Source: Alteromonadaceae bacterium M269
GTDB taxonomy: Bacteria > Pseudomonadota > Gammaproteobacteria > Enterobacterales > Alteromonadaceae
Reading direction: 5' to 3'
DNA: 64,000 bases
NCBI GenBank assembly: GCA_004353515.1
Contig: SMNZ01000002.1
Span: 806,001 to 870,000, forward strand
The notes below the pieces were generated by a model that was not told the origin of the DNA, ran no database searches, and saw nothing but the letters and a program-made list of their open reading frames with translations. Of this stretch, positions 24,564 to 34,259 are shown piece by piece (positions within the stretch are counted from its first letter, which is position 1; every line of letters begins with the position of its first letter). Both the position numbers and the translations under genes were made by a program.

Positions 24564-25580
24564 ATGTCACGCGCTTTTGACGTTGCGGTTTTAGGGGCCA
24601 CCGGTTTGGTGGGACAACACATGATTGAAATACTGGAACAACGTAAGTTTCCAGTTAATAAACTTTATCCCTTAGCAAGCGCGCGTAGCGCAGGTGGAAG
24701 CGTATCATTTAAAGGCGAAGATATTACAGTTCTTGACGCAGATACGTTCGATTGGAGCCAAGTTCAGCTCGGCTTTTTCTCAGCAGGCGGTTCAGTATCA
24801 GCAAAATATGCTCCTCTTGCGGCAGAGGCAGGTTGCGTCGTTATAGACAATACCTCGAACTTCAGATACGAACCTGATATTCCTTTGGTTGTACCTGAAG
24901 TTAATGAACACGCACTAGCAGAGTTTCGTAACCGCAATATTATTGCCAACCCGAATTGCTCAACAATTCAAATGATGGTTGCGTTAAAGCCTATTCAAGA
25001 TGCAGTAGGAATTGCGCGTATTAATGTCTCGACTTATCAATCAGTATCAGGTGCTGGTAAATCGGCTATCGATGAGTTAGCTAAACAAACAGCTGATTTG
25101 ATGAATGGGCGTAAAGTAACGACTGAAGCATTCAGTCGACAAATTGCTTTTAATGCAATACCTCAAATCGATATGTTTATGGACAACGATTACACCAAAG
25201 AAGAGATGAAAATGGTCTGGGAAACCCAAAAGATTATGGGCGACGAGAGTATTTTGGTGAATGCCACGGCTGTGCGAGTGCCAGTATTTTATGGTCATGG
25301 TGAAGCTATTCACTTAGAAACAGTAAATCCTATCTCTGCTGAAGAGGTTAAGGCTTTGTTATCTCAAGCGCCAGGGGTTGTGCTTATTGATGATAGAGAA
25401 GAATTCCCAACGCAAGTCGGGAATGCGAGTGGTAAAGATGAAGTGTTTGTTGGTCGTGTTCGAGACGACATTACTCATACACACGGCATTAATATGTGGG
25501 TGGTGTCGGATAATGTCAGAAAAGGCGCTGCAACTAACAGCATCCAGATCGCAGAATCATTAATCGAGAACTATATCTAA
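24564..25580 (+). CDS. asd: Aspartate-semialdehyde dehydrogenase
   Basis: 338 residues. NADP loop V-L-G-A-T-G-L-V-G, catalytic Cys in A-N-P-N-C-S-T-I-Q and the active-site His in F-Y-G-H-G-E are all present. It reduces aspartyl phosphate to the semialdehyde, leading to lysine, threonine, methionine and diaminopimelate. In E. coli the position next to pdxB holds usg, an inactive paralog; here the catalytic residues are intact, so this is a working enzyme. AGGAG lies upstream of the ATG, and the gene likely shares a transcript with pdxB. Confidence 0.94.
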   Translation: MSRAFDVAVLGATGLVGQHMIEILEQRKFPVNKLYPLASARSAGGSVSFKGEDITVLDADTFDWSQVQLGFFSAGGSVSAKYAPLAAEAGCVVIDNTSNFRYEPDIPLVVPEVNEHALAEFRNRNIIANPNCSTIQMMVALKPIQDAVGIARINVSTYQSVSGAGKSAIDELAKQTADLMNGRKVTTEAFSRQIAFNAIPQIDMFMDNDYTKEEMKMVWETQKIMGDESILVNATAVRVPVFYGHGEAIHLETVNPISAEEVKALLSQAPGVVLIDDREEFPTQVGNASGKDEVFVGRVRDDITHTHGINMWVVSDNVRKGAATNSIQIAESLIENYI

Positions 25581-26045
25581 GAACAGACCTCAAAAGAAAG
25601 CATCGATCTTTAAGAGGCTTTCTTCACGCTTTCGCTTTATAATAGTGAGCATTAATATAAGGCGAAAGCGGCACAAAATTGCCGCAAAAAGCCGATTGGC
25701 TCTAAATAACTGATTAGATATAAAGTGCGTTTAATTCCGACTAACTTACGCTACTTTACACTGACATCAGTTATAAACTTAACTCATTGAACCATTTAAC
25801 TTTTCTGACACACTGCCGATGACGTAGTATTAGGCACTCTGAATGTGTCTATGTATGCAATGGGACTATCATTTTATAGTGATTCAGCTATATTGTTGGA
25901 ATAGCTCTTGCTACAGTTTTTTGTTTGAATAGCAAAGCCAAAAACTTGGCATTTTCAATGTATCACTGAGTTGGTGCCAAAGGACGTTGATAAAAGTACG
26001 CTTTATAATGACTAAAAATCTGTTAAAGGTGGTAACAAAACCAGT
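25581..26045. promoter_or_regulatory. asd-fimV intergenic region with three stacked hairpins
   Basis: Three hairpins follow one another: AAGAAAGC/GCTTTCTT (25594-25601 with 25617-25624), a long stem of 15 pairs with one wobble (25627-25641 with 25656-25670) and GCGGCA/TGCCGC (25668-25673 with 25680-25685) followed by five A. The second and third share bases 25668-25670, so they compete. The rest, about 350 bases up to fimV, has no gene; it presumably contains the fimV promoter and leader. Confidence 0.5.
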
Positions 26046-29000
26046 ATGAGATCGCAACTCAGCACTATTTTGTTTTGTTTAGCTATTGGTGCGATTTTTC
26101 CAATAGCTAGTCAAACTGTTGATTCTGAACAAGTTGAAATTAAGGGGCCTAAAAACTCAACAGAAGAGTACTCAGGCGTTACCTACGGACCAATAGATTC
26201 TGACGATACGCTTTGGCGAATAGCGGATCGTTATCGACAAAACAAGAACTTAACCATCTATCAAGTCATGGTGGCTATATACGAGCTAAACCCTGATGCT
26301 TTTCAAGACAATAATCTCAATCACCTAATAGACGGAAAGACACTTAGATTACCCTCAGAAAGGTATGTTGCTCGAATCCCAGCTGACGAAGCGAAATTAA
26401 AAGCAGAACAAGACGAAGACAGCTGGCAGCCTTCAAAAAGACCTGGCTCAAGTTTAAACAATTTAAAGCCACCACAAAAATTAGCGAGTCGCGAAGATCT
26501 GGCTCAAACCAAAGAACAGATAGAGCAACAGCTAACTCAGATTGATGAGGAACAAGCGCGTCAATTTGATTCATTGAGACAACAGTTTGCTGAGTCAATA
26601 GAAAGTGTTCAATCACTGATTGACGAAAATCAGAAGTTTTATGAGCGATTAGATAAAGTTAATCAGGATATCGAAGAACTAAGAACACGTGTTGGGGAAG
26701 AAGGTGAAATCCAACAACAAATGGAGCAACTTCTTAGCCTTCAAAATGAACTTATTGATATATCTAAAGAAGCAGAGGCTCAACGCGAGCTAGAAAATCA
26801 ACAAAGTTTCACCAAGCTTTTAGCCAGCCCTTTGGTTATTGCTATTGCAACAGGTTTTATCACACTTTCTTTCCTGACCTTTCTATTCCTTCGATTAAGG
26901 AAAAAAAAGGAACCTGAAGCTGCTCCTATCGTTTCAGAGCCAGTAGCCGCGCCTGCTCCTAGTCCAATGGATGATATGTCTGATGCGTTAACTGAAGAAC
27001 TGTCGGGTGATGATGACCTGACAGATGAGCTCTTTGGTGAAGAAGATTTATTAGATGACGTGCTGTCTGATGAATTGGAAGAGTCGTTAGATGAGAACTC
27101 TCTGGATGAGGCGCTTGATGCAGGCATTGATGATTTTGATGACTTGTCTGACGATATGTTGGTTCCTGAATCTAATGATGATGAAGACGAAGCTATCAAT
27201 TTGGATGATGGATTTAGTGATGACAATGCTGAGCTAGATCAAGACGAACTAGATAGTTTGTTTGATGAAGATGATAGTGACGATGACTTGGATGTTGATG
27301 CCATCGATCTTTCTGATGAAACTGATGACGACATGCTCAATGAAGATGAGCTCGATGACGCACTTGCAGAAGCAGTAGCAGAGAAGCAAGAAGAACTTGA
27401 AGATGTCGACAGCTTATTAGAAGAGTTTTCTAACGACGATGACGAGTCAGTTGATGATGAGTTGGATGAAGCTCCATCAGACGACTCGGAGGTTGAAGAT
27501 GTTATTGATATCGACCCTGAATCTGACGGGGAGATCGAATCTTCAGATGAGGCTGACGAGGCGGATGATCCTGAGTTAGAGGCGCCAGAAGAAGCAACAG
27601 AAGAATCTGATAAGCCCGAAATTAACATTGATGAGCTTTTGGATACTGAGTTTAGTGAAGCAAAACCTGAAGAGCTTGACTTAAACACAGACGACATAGA
27701 GTCACTGGATGAGCTTGACCAAGAAATTAACAGGCGCAGTCAGAAAATTGATGACTTAGCAGATGAGCTACTTAATGAATTGAATGAAGTAGAGAATCTG
27801 CCAGGAATGAATCTTTCAGACTCCGAGGATGATGTTGAATCCGATGAGCAAGATGAATTGGCTGACGAATTGTTGGCTGAATTGGAAGACGAGATAGACG
27901 ATGAGCCTTTAGTTGAGCAAGACGATCTCGCTGATGAGTTGCTGGCTGAGCTTGAGGATGAGGCCATTGAAGAAGAGCCTGCAGCAGAAGCTTCTATTGA
28001 GCAAGACGACTTAGCGGATGAATTGTTGGCGGAGTTGGAAGATGAAGTTGATGATGAACCTGTGGTTGAACAGGATGATCTCGCAGACGAGTTACTGGCT
28101 GAGTTAGGAGACGAGGTCGTTCAAGAAGAGCCTGCAGAAGAAACGGTTGTTGAGCAAGACGACTTAGCGGATGAATTGTTAGCTGAACTAGAAGATGAAG
28201 TTGGCGATGAACCCTCTACAGAAGCTGATGTTGAACAAGATGACTTAGCAGAGGAGTTGTTAGCGGAGTTAGACGAAGAAGCTTTAGAGCACGAACTAAA
28301 CGAAGAACCTCTTGATGATGCAGATTTCGACGATGAGGAGCAAACGCCTGAGCTTGACGAAAAGCCTGCTGAGGAGCAGCTTGATTTCGTCGATGAGCTT
28401 GCAGCTGACATTGATGAAGAACCTGATGTCGCTGAAGAAGCCAACATTGATGAAACAAATGACCTAGAAGAGTTTACTGAACAAGCGCTGGACGAAGACG
28501 ATCAAAAAGATGACCTAGTTAACGAAGAGCAAATCGACTTTGTCGATGAGTTATCGGCGGAAGATGGGGCTGAGTCGGATGAGCAAACGTCAGGCTTGCC
28601 AGAAGACCTAATGCGGGAGCTTGGGACACTTGACGCAGAAGAGCCAGAGAATGATGTCGTTTCTGAAAGTGACTTATTAGAGCTTGCACAGGAACCACAA
28701 ACAGAATCTCAAGAGATTAATGATGAATTAATTGAGATAGATACTGATGACGAAGTACCAGAGCTAGAAGAGTTTGCAGAGCCTGAATTCGAAGAAGGTG
28801 CGGAATTAGAGGCAGAAGCAGATGAATTCGACTTGGATGTCGCAGATGACGACCAGCTTTCTGAAGCAGTTAGTGAAGAAGAGTCAACAGCAGATGAACT
28901 TTCTGAGCTAGAGGAAGTTGCGGAATTAGAGCCAGAAGCTGACGAATTCGATTTAGATATTGGAGTTGACGAGCTGGCCGAAGAGGCTAGGGAAGAAGAG

Positions 29001-31712
29001 TCAACAGAAGATGAACTTCCTGAGTTAGAGGAAGCTGCGGAATTAGAGCCAGAAGCTGAGGAATTCGACTTAGATGTTGAAGACGATGAGTTAGCTGAAG
29101 AGGTTGGTGAAGAAGAGTCGATAGAAGATGAACTTTCTGAGTTAGAAGAAAATGCCGAATTAGAGCCAGAAGCTGAAGCGTTCGATTTAGGCGTCGAAGA
29201 CGATGAGCTGGCTGAAGAGGTTAGCGAAGATGAGTCATCAGAAGATGAACTTCCTGAACTCGAAGAAGCGGCTGAGTTAGAGACAGAAGCTGATGAATTC
29301 GACTTGGATGTCGCAGATGACGACCAGCTTTCTGAAGCAGTTAGTGAGGAAGAATCAGCAGCAGATGAATTCCCTGAGCTAGAAGAAGTTGCTGAATTAG
29401 AGCCAGAAGTTAGCGAGTTCGATTTAGATGTTGAAGACGATGAGCTAGCTGAAGAGGTTAGTGAAGAAGAGTCAACAGAAGATGAATTTCCTGAACTCGA
29501 AGAAGCGGCTGAGTTAGAGACAGAAGCTGAAGAGTTCGATTTAGGCGTTGAAGACGATGAGTTAGCTGAAGCAGTTAGTGAAGAAGAATCAATAGCAGAT
29601 GAGCTTCCTGAGCTAGAAGAAGTTGCGGAATTAGAGCCAGAAGCTGACGAGTTCGATATAGACGTCGAAGAAGATGAGCTGGTTGAAGATGTTAGCGAAG
29701 GTGAGTCAAAAGAAGATGAATTTCCTGAACTCGAAGAAGCGGCTGAGTTAGAGACAGAAGCTGAAGAGTTCGATTTAGGCGTTGAAGACGATGAGCTAGC
29801 TGAAGAGGTTAGTGAAGAAGAGTCAGCAGAAGATGAATTTCCTGAACTCGAAGAAGCGGCTGAGTTAGAGACAGAAGCTGAAGAGTTCGATTTAGGCGTT
29901 GAAGACGATGAGCTAGCTGAAGAAGTTAGCGAAGAAGAGTCAACAGAAGACGAACTTCCTGAACTAGAAGAAGCGACTGAATTAGAACCAGAAGCGTTCG
30001 ACTTAGACGTCGAAGATGATGAGTTAGCTGAAGAGATTAGCGAAGAAGAATCAGCAGCAGATGAGTTTCCTGAACTCGAAGAAGTGGCTGAGTTGGAATC
30101 AGAAGTTGAAGAGTTTGACTTAGACGTCGAAGACGATGAGCTGGCTGAAGAGGTTAGCGAAGATGAGTTATCAGAAGATGAACTTCCTGAGCTAGAGGAA
30201 GTTGTTGAATTAGAACCAGAAGCTGACGAGTTTGATTTAGACGTCGAAGACGATGAACTGGCTGAAGAGGTTAGTGAAGTAGAGTCAACAGAAGATGAAC
30301 TTCTTGAACTCGAGGAGGCGACTGAGTTAGAGCCAGAATCTGACGAATTTGATTTAGATGTCGAAGGCGATGAGCTAGCTGAAGAAGTTATTGAAGAAGA
30401 AAAAGCCGATGAACTTCCTGAATTAGAAGAAGGTATTGAGCTTGATTCAGGCGCCGAAGAATTTGATTTAGATGTTGCCGAAGAGTTAGCTAAGGCCGAA
30501 GGTAATAGTGAGTTAGACTCGCTGTTTGATGTCGATGAAAGTCATGTTGGCGAAGATGAGCTCGAAGGGCTTGATGAGCTGATTAATGATCAAGGCGAAG
30601 ATGATTCATTAACCGCGGTTTTAGATGAAGAGTTGGCTGACGGTGTCAGTGATGATATCGATGAATTACTGCCTGATGTTCCAGCGGCCAACGAGTTGGA
30701 TGAACTCGATCAGGCGCTTGAAGATTTTGCTGGTGACGAACTTGATGATGTTCTTGAAGATCTCTCTGGAGAACACGAGTCACCAGATGCACTGTTAGCA
30801 GAGTTGGACGAAGGCACTGTTGAGCTTGAAGAGCAAACAGCAGATGTTAATACACAAGCTGAAGATAGCTCGACTCAATCAAAAGAAATTGTTGATGAAA
30901 TTGAAGATAGACTCAATTTAGATGACTTAGCACTCTCCGCTCATATGGATGATATATCTGTAGATGACGGAGATGAGAAAGCCGTTGTTGAGAGTGAGTT
31001 TGTATCTGAAGACGATAATTCTCTCGAGCATTCTAGTTTGGGTGAGGTTAGCGACGAGCTTTCTGATTTGCCTGGCTTAGATGACTGGTTAGAAGACGAA
31101 AATACAACTGACGGCGATACTAACCAAGAGACCGAACTTCAAGTTGATGCGGGTGAAGATGACGATGTTCTTCAAGAGCTGGAAGATGTCAGTTTTGATG
31201 AACTTTTAGAGAATATTGATACAGAAAGCTCAGAACAGGCTGAAACTCCTACGACGCCTGAACAATCGGATGCACCGAATCCATTTGATGCAGTGCCTGA
31301 ACTGAACCTTGATGCGCTCTTATCTGAAGAAACTGATGAATTGACTGAAGATATGGTCGTTTCTGATATTGAAGGCGATGCTGATAACGATGTTGACCTT
31401 GGCGAAGATTTCCTTGATATCGACAACTTGATTGAGGAAAGTGTTGAGGCAGAAAGTGAACCGCTGACGGAACAGCCCATTGATCTAGACTTAGCAATTG
31501 AAGACTTTGGTGAACTCGTTGACGACAATGATTTGATCGATGTAGACAATGATCAAACGGAAAGCAGCACATTGGATTTGGCTAGAGCCTATATTGAAAT
31601 AGAAGACAACGACTCTGCGAAGGAGATGCTGCAGAAGGTTGTTGATACTGGGACGCCAGAACAACAAGAAGAAGCCAAGCAAATCCTGGCAAAACTCTTA
31701 TCCTCTGAATAG
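26046..31712 (+). CDS. fimV: FimV/HubP-type polar landmark protein
   Basis: 1,888 residues. Order: signal peptide; periplasmic FimV N-terminal/LysM-like region (Y-G-P-I-D-S-D-D-T-L-W-R-I-A-D-R-Y, then L-R-L-P-S); a coiled-coil (about 150-250); one membrane helix (about 259-284) followed by R-L-R-K-K-K; a very long acidic cytoplasmic part; and a C-terminal FimV motif (L-D-L-A-R-A-Y-I-E-I-E-D, then A-K-Q-I-L-A-K-L). FimV/HubP proteins bind peptidoglycan at the pole and recruit ParA-like partners, type IV pilus and flagellar factors. Acidic repeats are known in Vibrio HubP. Two separate repeat families occur here. The position between asd and truA is conserved. Confidence 0.93.
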   Translation: MRSQLSTILFCLAIGAIFPIASQTVDSEQVEIKGPKNSTEEYSGVTYGPIDSDDTLWRIADRYRQNKNLTIYQVMVAIYELNPDAFQDNNLNHLIDGKTLRLPSERYVARIPADEAKLKAEQDEDSWQPSKRPGSSLNNLKPPQKLASREDLAQTKEQIEQQLTQIDEEQARQFDSLRQQFAESIESVQSLIDENQKFYERLDKVNQDIEELRTRVGEEGEIQQQMEQLLSLQNELIDISKEAEAQRELENQQSFTKLLASPLVIAIATGFITLSFLTFLFLRLRKKKEPEAAPIVSEPVAAPAPSPMDDMSDALTEELSGDDDLTDELFGEEDLLDDVLSDELEESLDENSLDEALDAGIDDFDDLSDDMLVPESNDDEDEAINLDDGFSDDNAELDQDELDSLFDEDDSDDDLDVDAIDLSDETDDDMLNEDELDDALAEAVAEKQEELEDVDSLLEEFSNDDDESVDDELDEAPSDDSEVEDVIDIDPESDGEIESSDEADEADDPELEAPEEATEESDKPEINIDELLDTEFSEAKPEELDLNTDDIESLDELDQEINRRSQKIDDLADELLNELNEVENLPGMNLSDSEDDVESDEQDELADELLAELEDEIDDEPLVEQDDLADELLAELEDEAIEEEPAAEASIEQDDLADELLAELEDEVDDEPVVEQDDLADELLAELGDEVVQEEPAEETVVEQDDLADELLAELEDEVGDEPSTEADVEQDDLAEELLAELDEEALEHELNEEPLDDADFDDEEQTPELDEKPAEEQLDFVDELAADIDEEPDVAEEANIDETNDLEEFTEQALDEDDQKDDLVNEEQIDFVDELSAEDGAESDEQTSGLPEDLMRELGTLDAEEPENDVVSESDLLELAQEPQTESQEINDELIEIDTDDEVPELEEFAEPEFEEGAELEAEADEFDLDVADDDQLSEAVSEEESTADELSELEEVAELEPEADEFDLDIGVDELAEEAREEESTEDELPELEEAAELEPEAEEFDLDVEDDELAEEVGEEESIEDELSELEENAELEPEAEAFDLGVEDDELAEEVSEDESSEDELPELEEAAELETEADEFDLDVADDDQLSEAVSEEESAADEFPELEEVAELEPEVSEFDLDVEDDELAEEVSEEESTEDEFPELEEAAELETEAEEFDLGVEDDELAEAVSEEESIADELPELEEVAELEPEADEFDIDVEEDELVEDVSEGESKEDEFPELEEAAELETEAEEFDLGVEDDELAEEVSEEESAEDEFPELEEAAELETEAEEFDLGVEDDELAEEVSEEESTEDELPELEEATELEPEAFDLDVEDDELAEEISEEESAADEFPELEEVAELESEVEEFDLDVEDDELAEEVSEDELSEDELPELEEVVELEPEADEFDLDVEDDELAEEVSEVESTEDELLELEEATELEPESDEFDLDVEGDELAEEVIEEEKADELPELEEGIELDSGAEEFDLDVAEELAKAEGNSELDSLFDVDESHVGEDELEGLDELINDQGEDDSLTAVLDEELADGVSDDIDELLPDVPAANELDELDQALEDFAGDELDDVLEDLSGEHESPDALLAELDEGTVELEEQTADVNTQAEDSSTQSKEIVDEIEDRLNLDDLALSAHMDDISVDDGDEKAVVESEFVSEDDNSLEHSSLGEVSDELSDLPGLDDWLEDENTTDGDTNQETELQVDAGEDDDVLQELEDVSFDELLENIDTESSEQAETPTTPEQSDAPNPFDAVPELNLDALLSEETDELTEDMVVSDIEGDADNDVDLGEDFLDIDNLIEESVEAESEPLTEQPIDLDLAIEDFGELVDDNDLIDVDNDQTESSTLDLARAYIEIEDNDSAKEMLQKVVDTGTPEQQEEAKQILAKLLSSE
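27846..28314 (+). repeat. In-frame repeat family A of FimV
   Basis: Six copies of a unit with core E-Q-D-D-L-A-D-E-L-L-A-E-L-E-D-E, alternating between about 23 and 28 residues by a variable E-P-A-E-E-rich spacer. Codons differ among copies, so the repeat is older than the neighbouring family. Confidence 0.9.
28764..30489 (+). repeat. In-frame repeat family B of FimV, 39-residue (117-bp) unit
   Basis: Thirteen full units plus one divergent copy before and one partial copy after. Consensus begins L-E-E-x-A-E-L-E-P-E-A and continues E-F-D-L-D-V-E-D-D-E-L-A-E-E-V. Ten of the thirteen are exactly 39 residues, the others 37, 38 and 40. Adjacent units near 29700-29940 are almost identical in DNA, pointing to recent duplication. 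Confidence 0.92.
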
Positions 31713-31756
31713 CCCCAAATTCGGAGGATACTCTCTTCGATAGTAGCCTACAGCGT

Positions 31757-32108
31757 GATATCTCTTCGGTGTAGGTGCTGAACTTATTCACGAACGGTGA
31801 TGTGTTTAAAGTGTATTCGCTGCTAAAGCATGCTCCTACAGGGTGATATCTCTTCAATGTAGGAGCCGAATTTATTCGCGAACGGTAGTGTGCTTAACGA
31901 GTATTCGCTGCTAAAGCATGCTCCTACGGGATACTATCTCTTCGATGTAGGAGCCGAATTTATTCTCGAACAGTGATGTTCTTAAAAGGTATTCGCTGCT
32001 GAAGCATGCTCCTACAGGATGATATCTCTTCATTGTAGGAGCCGAATTTATTCGCGAACGGTGATGTGCTTAAAGAGTATTCGTTGCTCAAGCATGCTCC
32101 TACGAGCC
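31757..32108. repeat. Four tandem 88-bp repeats of paired REP-like palindromes
   Basis: Four copies, each 88 bases (starts 31757, 31845, 31933, 32021), 85-95 percent alike by eye. Each holds two inverted REP-like units: TGTAGGAGC followed by a CGAATTTATTCG mini-stem and CGAA, and the reverse, TTCG then GCTGCTAAAGCATG-type stem ending GCTCCTAC. A decayed, internally deleted copy lies at 31724-31756. GTAGGAG-type REPs are mobilised in trans by RAYT (TnpA-REP) transposases in Pseudomonas and relatives; no such gene is in this window. The remaining bases up to truA (to 32280) hold no gene. Confidence 0.85.
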
Positions 32109-32280
32109 GCTATAGAATATATACGGTAAAGCATTAAGAAACCCTCCTTGAGACTGAATCGCACTCCTTCTGAGTGTGCCTAATTACTCGATGTAATGGT
32201 ATTACTAGTGATTTCGCGCCATCGGATGTAGTAATATGCGCGTCGCATTTTATTCCCAAATAGATAAGTGATAGAGGTTT

Positions 32281-33072
32281 ATGCGTTACGCCTTAGGAGT
32301 TGAATACAACGGTAGCCAATATAATGGCTGGCAACGTCAACGAGAAGTCAATACAGTCCAACAGGAGCTTGAAGAAGCACTCAGTCAGATTGCTGATGAG
32401 CCGATTACTGTAAGTTGTGCTGGCCGCACTGATGCAGGGGTCCATGCGACAGGGCAGGTTGTACATTTTGATACGACAAAGAACCGTGTGGATAGAGCTT
32501 GGACTTTGGGAATGAATACTAAATTGCCAGACGACATTGCTGTTCGATGGGTAAAACAAGTTCCTGATCATTTTCATGCACGTTTTTCAGCTACCGCAAG
32601 GCGATACCGTTATATTGTCCTTAATCAACAAATGCGCAGTGGAATCTTAAAGTCTGGACTTTCCCACCATTACCCACCATTGGATGTAGACGCTATGATG
32701 AGAGCGTCGCGTTGCTTGATTGGTGAGCATGACTTTACCACTTTTCGTGCTACTTTCTGTCAAGCGAAAACGCCCAATAGAGAGATCAAACACCTGACGA
32801 TTAAACGCCTCGGCGAATACGTGGTTATCGATATTCAAGCCAACGCTTTTCTGCATCATATGGTACGTAATATTGTCGGTACGTTATTTACAGTGGGGGA
32901 AGGCGAGAAGCCTGAATCCTGGGTTGAGGAACTATTGTTGTTAAAAGATCGCGTTGCTGCCGCGGCAACAGCTAAACCTCATGGACTCTATTTAGTTGAT
33001 GTTTCTTATCCAGATGAGTTTGAGCTGCCTCGAGAAAGTTTAGGACCAATTTTCTTACAAATTGATGACTAA
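32281..33072 (+). CDS. truA: TruA, tRNA pseudouridine(38-40) synthase
   Basis: 263 residues. The catalytic Asp51 lies in [15 protein letters not shown]; further family blocks are R-R-Y-R-Y-I-V, H-D-F-T-T-F-R and [11 protein letters not shown]. It converts uridines 38-40 of the tRNA anticodon stem to pseudouridine. GAGG precedes the ATG. The upstream REP array separates it from fimV, so it probably has its own promoter. Confidence 0.96.
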   Translation: MRYALGVEYNGSQYNGWQRQREVNTVQQELEEALSQIADEPITVSCAGRTDAGVHATGQVVHFDTTKNRVDRAWTLGMNTKLPDDIAVRWVKQVPDHFHARFSATARRYRYIVLNQQMRSGILKSGLSHHYPPLDVDAMMRASRCLIGEHDFTTFRATFCQAKTPNREIKHLTIKRLGEYVVIDIQANAFLHHMVRNIVGTLFTVGEGEKPESWVEELLLLKDRVAAAATAKPHGLYLVDVSYPDEFELPRESLGPIFLQIDD

Positions 33073-33410
33073 AACTAAAAGCGTTGCCAGTGTAAGCTTA
33101 GCCTCCAAAGATTTCTTACTTTGTCGTTTCCTTTAATTGTCGGTATCCGACCAGTTATAGGTACGATGTTGATGTCATTTATGGTTTAATACCGCGGTTT
33201 TAACGTTAATGATACTAATTCCGTTGATGACCTGATGGAGCAACGAAGATTTAGAGCAGTTAGTCAAAGAGTTGTATGCCTTTAGTTTGCTAAAGCCACT
33301 TTTTGAAAAAGATGAAAACTGTGATGCTCAATTCGAATAGTCAGGTGGTCAACCGCAGTAATATAAATTAATCAGGCAAAAGCCCTGGTTATTATGCAGG
33401 AAAATGAAAT
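33073..33410. other. truA-accD intergenic region
   Basis: About 340 bases with no convincing gene. A short frame without a start (33236-33340) encodes a coding-like stretch with L-E-Q-L-V-K-E-L-Y and L-L-K-P-L-F-E, closed by TAG; it might be the remnant of a lost gene. In many gammaproteobacteria trpFBA occupy this place; I see no similarity to them. The accD promoter should lie here. Confidence 0.4.
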
Positions 33411-34259
33411 ATGAGTTGGATTCAAAAAATTCTTCCACGCACACAGTCTTCGACTAAGAGTAATGTGCCAGAAGGAATTTGGACTAAATGTAGTCAATGT
33501 GGTGGGGTTCTATATAAGCAAGAGCTAGAAAGATTGCTCGAGGTTTGCCCTAAATGCGATAACCACATGCGCATTAGCTCAAGAGCTCGTATTGATAGCT
33601 TCTTAGATAAAGGTGATAGAGAAGAGCTAGGGAAAGAGCTAGAACCTCAAGACGTACTTAAATTTAAAGATTCTAAAAAGTATAAAGATCGCATTACTTC
33701 AGCTCAGAAAGCTACGAACGAAAAAGATGCACTTATTGCAATGCAAGGTAAGTTGAAAGGTATGCCTGTTGTAGTTGCTGCCTTTGAGTTTAGCTTTATG
33801 GGTGGTTCAATGGCATCTGTTGTTGGCGAACGTTTCGTAAAAGCTGTTGAGTGTTGTTTGGCAAATAATTATCCGTTAGTTTGCTTCTCGGCAAGTGGTG
33901 GCGCTCGTATGCAAGAAGCTTTGCTTTCGTTGATGCAGATGGCAAAAACCAGTGCGGCTTTGGCTCGTATGAGTGAGAAGGGTTTACCCTATATCTCAGT
34001 TTTGACAGATCCGACTATGGGTGGTGTTTCTGCGAGTTTAGCTATGTTGGGTGATGTTAATGTTGCTGAACCTAAGGCACTGATTGGTTTTGCTGGTCCA
34101 CGTGTTATTGAGCAAACTGTTCGTGAAAAGTTGCCACCAGGGTTCCAAAGAGCAGAATTCTTGCTTGAGAAAGGTGCTATCGACATGATCGTAGATAGAA
34201 GAGAAATGCGTGATACGCTTTATAGTATCCTGAGCAAACTTCACCACAAACACCTTTAA
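33411..34259 (+). CDS. accD: AccD, acetyl-CoA carboxylase carboxyltransferase beta subunit
   Basis: 282 residues. The N-terminal zinc ribbon has two C-x-x-C pairs (C-S-Q-C-G-G and C-P-K-C-D). The carboxyltransferase core includes [12 protein letters not shown] and A-S-G-G-A-R-M-Q-E, followed by D-P-T-M-G-G-V. With AccA it moves the carboxyl group from biotin to acetyl-CoA, the committed step of fatty acid synthesis. AGGA precedes the ATG. Its stop overlaps the start of folC by one base. Confidence 0.97.
   Translation: MSWIQKILPRTQSSTKSNVPEGIWTKCSQCGGVLYKQELERLLEVCPKCDNHMRISSRARIDSFLDKGDREELGKELEPQDVLKFKDSKKYKDRITSAQKATNEKDALIAMQGKLKGMPVVVAAFEFSFMGGSMASVVGERFVKAVECCLANNYPLVCFSASGGARMQEALLSLMQMAKTSAALARMSEKGLPYISVLTDPTMGGVSASLAMLGDVNVAEPKALIGFAGPRVIEQTVREKLPPGFQRAEFLLEKGAIDMIVDRREMRDTLYSILSKLHHKHL

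Noticed and set aside
24564..25580. Usg-like inactive ASADH paralog
   Set aside because: The catalytic Cys and His are present, so the gene is called asd.
28764..30489. CRISPR-like or satellite repeat
   Set aside because: The 117-base repeat is in frame and codes for the acidic FimV repeats.
26798..30500. Long Ser-rich open frames on the minus strand opposite fimV
   Set aside because: They mirror the Asp/Glu codons of the acidic repeats and have no start signals; they are antisense shadows.
31713..32108. CRISPR array
   Set aside because: The 88-base units are nearly identical along their whole length, with no variable spacers; they are paired REP-type palindromes.
32183..32225. Second copy of the mnmC-fabB MITE upstream of truA
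   Set aside because: Only a short stretch (AATGGTATTA, CTAGTGA) is similar to the MITE right end; there is no matching left end or interior.
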